A stretch of DNA of 64,000 nucleotides from Bombus terrestris (Eukaryota; Arthropoda; Insecta; Hymenoptera; Apidae): NCBI RefSeq assembly GCF_910591885.1, contig NC_063276.1, positions 4,154,001 through 4,218,000 on the forward strand. Reading direction: 5' to 3'. Under the pieces are notes generated by a model. That model searched no databases. It had not been told where the DNA came from and saw nothing but the letters and a program-made list of their open reading frames with translations. Below are positions 61,670 through 64,000 of this stretch, in pieces; position 1 is the first letter of the stretch, and the number at the start of each line of letters is the position of its first letter. The position numbers and the translations under genes are program-made.

Positions 61670-61934
61670 GTATGTAACTGTACACGTGATAGTATATGAT
61701 TTTTGAGGTTATATTAGCTTGTTGCTCTGTTTGCTCAGATTTTTGCATTCATTTTGTATGACATTTTATGAATATCATTGAAAAGACTTCACAGTGATGC
61801 AGTAATTGTTAAAAAAATTCTTAAGTTACAAGACATTTTTAAAATATTATACATTTTTGTATTTCAAGATACTTGTTTAAGTATCATTCGTTGTTTGATG
61901 ATTCTAGCTTATTGTGCATATTTTTGTTCATAGA

Positions 61935-62723
61935 ATGAGTAGATTACGTCTGAAAAGAGATAATTCAACTTATGAAAGATCCCAGGTTGAAAGGTTATGT
62001 CCAGAAAGCCCAAATAATATCGAGATATCTTCTGATGAAAGTGATATCGTGCTAACTAATGAAATAATAGAAAGTGAAAAGGATTCTTCAGACCCATCGA
62101 TAATAGATACAAGTTATGACGAAGAGACACTATCTAAATTTGAAAAATCTACAGATAGTATAAAATCAGATGAAGATATTAAAGAACTTACGTACAACAC
62201 GAGTTCAAAATCCAAGACTTCCATGTTTAACTGGAACCAACAAGGTCCAAGTCCAAAAAAAAGAAACATGCACGATCACAATGATTCCAATTCTTCTGAT
62301 GATTTCAACTCAAAACCAACATGGTTTAAAAAAATACAGAATGCAAAGAAACACAAAGGTAGTCACATTAAACAAACCAAAATAAAAAATGAACCAGACG
62401 ATAAACAGAAAGAAGAAACTGTGGCTCAAGTGAATATACAACACGAGCAAATGATATCTGGAATTAAAGTGAAGCTTCCTGTGAAGCCTTACTCGTGTCA
62501 GGTGGCTGTAATGAATCAGGTAAGAATTTTTATAATTTAAGTATCTAATTGAAGAGATGGAATATTGCTATAATGATTTATTAATAGTAACTAATAATTG
62601 TACTTTTACAGCTCATACAAGGTTGTATAAAACAGGAAAATTGCCTTCTGGAGAGTCCAACAGGAAGTGGGAAAACTTTGGCTCTTCTTTGTGGTGTCCT
62701 GGCATGGCATGATCATCATGTTG
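61935..62723 (+). CDS. BRIP1: FANCJ/BRIP1-type DNA helicase, N-terminal part (first two coding exons)
   Basis: Exon 61935-62519 (195 codons, ends MNQ at a GTAAGA donor) joins exon 62612-62723 (37 codons plus one base, GTGAGT donor) in phase 0; the acceptor is CTTTTACAG. The helicase core starts near residue 176 with GIKVKLPVKPYSCQVAVMNQ, including the Q-motif Gln189, followed by CLLESPTGSGKTLALLCGVL, with Walker A at 210-217. This closely follows the start of vertebrate FANCJ, an iron-sulfur 5'-3' DNA helicase of the XPD group that acts in interstrand-crosslink repair and G-quadruplex unwinding in the nucleus. Ahead of the core is a 175-residue Ser/Asp/Lys-rich extension with SUMO-interaction-like strings (IEISSDESD 29-37, DIVLT 37-41), an SPKKRN basic cluster (106-111) and an IKNE motif (150-153). 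ATG 61935 is chosen as the first Met after a possible acceptor. The Fe-S, DEAH and later motifs lie beyond the window. Confidence 0.9.
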
Positions 62724-62929
62724 GTGAGTTTAATTAATTTTTAATTAGTTATAAATTATATACACAATAATGTTATATTATTACATAATTATATATATTA
62801 TGTAATATAATATATATTGTATTATTACATTGTTATATATAAATTATATACATCAACATATTACAAATTTTCAATGTCTTATGAGACGATAGAAAAAATG
62901 AACTTACATGTATCGACTACGGAACCTCT
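62724..62929. other. Start of the second FANCJ intron, AT-rich hairpin
   Basis: After the GTGAGT donor comes AT-rich DNA with a near-palindrome around TTACATAATTATATATATTA (about 62780) that can fold into a hairpin. No exon seen. Confidence 0.6.
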
Positions 62930-63496
62930 CTATTTACGGTCACGGTGTTGATAATGTTTGCAAACTCTCTCCCGTATCTCAAAGTCATCGAAACAGTTTT
63001 GTAAATTAAGCCTGTCTTCTCGCGTCATGTCTTTGTTCTATTTTACCGATAACTCGTCGTATTTCGTATTTACTTTTCGCAATAACTTCCTGATAATCGG
63101 TTATTAGATCGAAATCGCGTTCGATCGAAAACGTTTCACCCCATTGCGACAGATTTTCGAGTGTTGTACAAATTTCAAACTTGAACACTGCTGTCTGCTT
63201 TACTTTATTAAAGTTTCGTCGAGTTTCGCTCGAAAGTTCAGAAAGTCTCGCAGACAATTTCTTAACGCGTCAGTACAACAAACGACGTGCTCTGTCTCGC
63301 GGGAGATGCATAATGTTCCACGTCGCGCCACGTCTTCGTCGTTTAAATTGGCCGGCTCGTCGCTGCTCGAGTTCGTGAACTTTTCGGGAACTTGTTACTG
63401 TCGTGAACGGTCTCGAGAAATGATTGGAAAATTAACCATCTATTTAGAATAAACATGTAGTAGCTTTTACATGTTTGATGCAAGGTCGACTTCCAT
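62930..63496 (-). pseudogene. Antisense coding unit in the FANCJ intron, frame-disrupted, family unknown
   Basis: Minus-strand reading gives protein-like sequence over nearly the whole span, in shifting frames. A possible first exon starts at ATG 63496 (MEVDLASN) and ends at a GTAAAA donor (63470), with an acceptor CAG at 63400-63398. One frame then carries FTNSSSDEPANLNDEDVARR and CISRETEHVVCC. From about 63269 another carries KKLSARLSELSSETRRNFNK, QWGETFSIERDFDLI and SKYEIRRVIGKIEQ. From about 63036 a third carries MTREDRLNLQNCFDDFEIRE and ends at TAG 62932-62930. The open core is the 84-codon frame 63006-63257. Heptad-like spacing suggests a small coiled-coil protein of about 165 residues. 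Three one-base shifts are needed, so this is either a young pseudogene or an intact nested gene with assembly indels. Confidence 0.5.
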
Positions 63497-64000
63497 GGAA
63501 AAACGTGGTGAGTAAATACTTGCATTCAAAAATTCATTTACATATATTTATTTAATATTAAGATTTTATTTATGAATTAGAATGTAGAAAGTTAGAAATC
63601 TGGAGTTGGAGCTTTCTGATTATTGTACATACTTTCTTTCATACGAAATATGGTAATTCTACACCATAATTTAAGTTTCTATCCTAGGAAACCATGTTTT
63701 ATTTAGAATTAAAAGTTAATGCAGTGAAATAATAGGAATCCAGATATTTTCTCATTCTAATACATACTAAATACTCGTAGGTAGAAAAAAGAAAAATTTG
63801 CTTATTTTAGTCGTTAATCTTTATAAATCTATATAATGTTCATTTGTATTATTATCTTTTTATTATGTTGTCTTTTACCCTAAACAAGTTTGATACATCG
63901 AACAGACGAAAGAAAAATTTGTGCGTTGTCAGTTTCAATCTTCCTCTCCAATTCTCAATTTCCAATACGAGATACAACAGAATCAATTTTCTCGTTCAAT
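63497..64000. other. No exon seen; FANCJ intron continues
   Basis: AT-rich with stops in all frames. No sequence resembling the next expected FANCJ segment (Fe-S region or the GTRTH helicase motif Ia) is visible, so the remaining exons are probably past 64000. Confidence 0.5.

Noticed and set aside
63144..63452. 102-codon plus ORF as a further FANCJ exon
   Set aside because: It is the shadow of the better minus-strand coding frame and has no helicase motif.

Overview
The window reads as animal nuclear DNA, most likely from a hymenopteran insect and probably a bee. It has AT-rich DNA with GC-rich patches, no bacterial-style gene packing, short introns with GT...AG borders, and many small Tc1/mariner-type remnants. 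The one gene I can name is a DNA-repair helicase of the FANCJ/BRIP1 family. The species assignment is inference from composition and repeat type; I cannot name a species.

Layout. From 1 to about 61 kb I find no gene I can identify. This stretch is intergenic DNA or the interior of a very large intron. It holds (i) many old, degenerate local tandem repeats, most with unit spacing of 130-220 bp (3.35, 6.5, 7.5, 30.5, 33.3, 53.0, 55.3 and 58.1 kb, plus 0.43-1.07 kb); (ii) small non-autonomous DNA transposons, four of them still flanked by the TA target duplication typical of Tc1/mariner elements (16159-16239, 21144-21937, 39349-39548, 59860-60256); (iii) dispersed repeat pairs; and (iv) GC-rich patches with overlapping chance-like ORFs. 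Around 17.3-19.2 kb there are strongly coding-like but interrupted segments on both strands that I cannot assign to a family.

The right end carries the start of the FANCJ/BRIP1 homologue on the + strand: exon 61935-62519, then exon 62612-62723 with the Walker A motif. The rest lies beyond the window. An upstream exon candidate (61578-61669) would splice in frame and add a membrane-segment-like N-terminus. Within the following FANCJ intron, on the opposite strand, lies a second coding unit (62930-63496) that reads like a small coiled-coil protein but needs frame changes; it is either a young pseudogene or a nested gene with assembly indels.

No rRNA, convincing tRNA, CRISPR array, autonomous transposase or viral gene was recognised. 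Most open frames elsewhere are short, overlap on both strands and look like chance.
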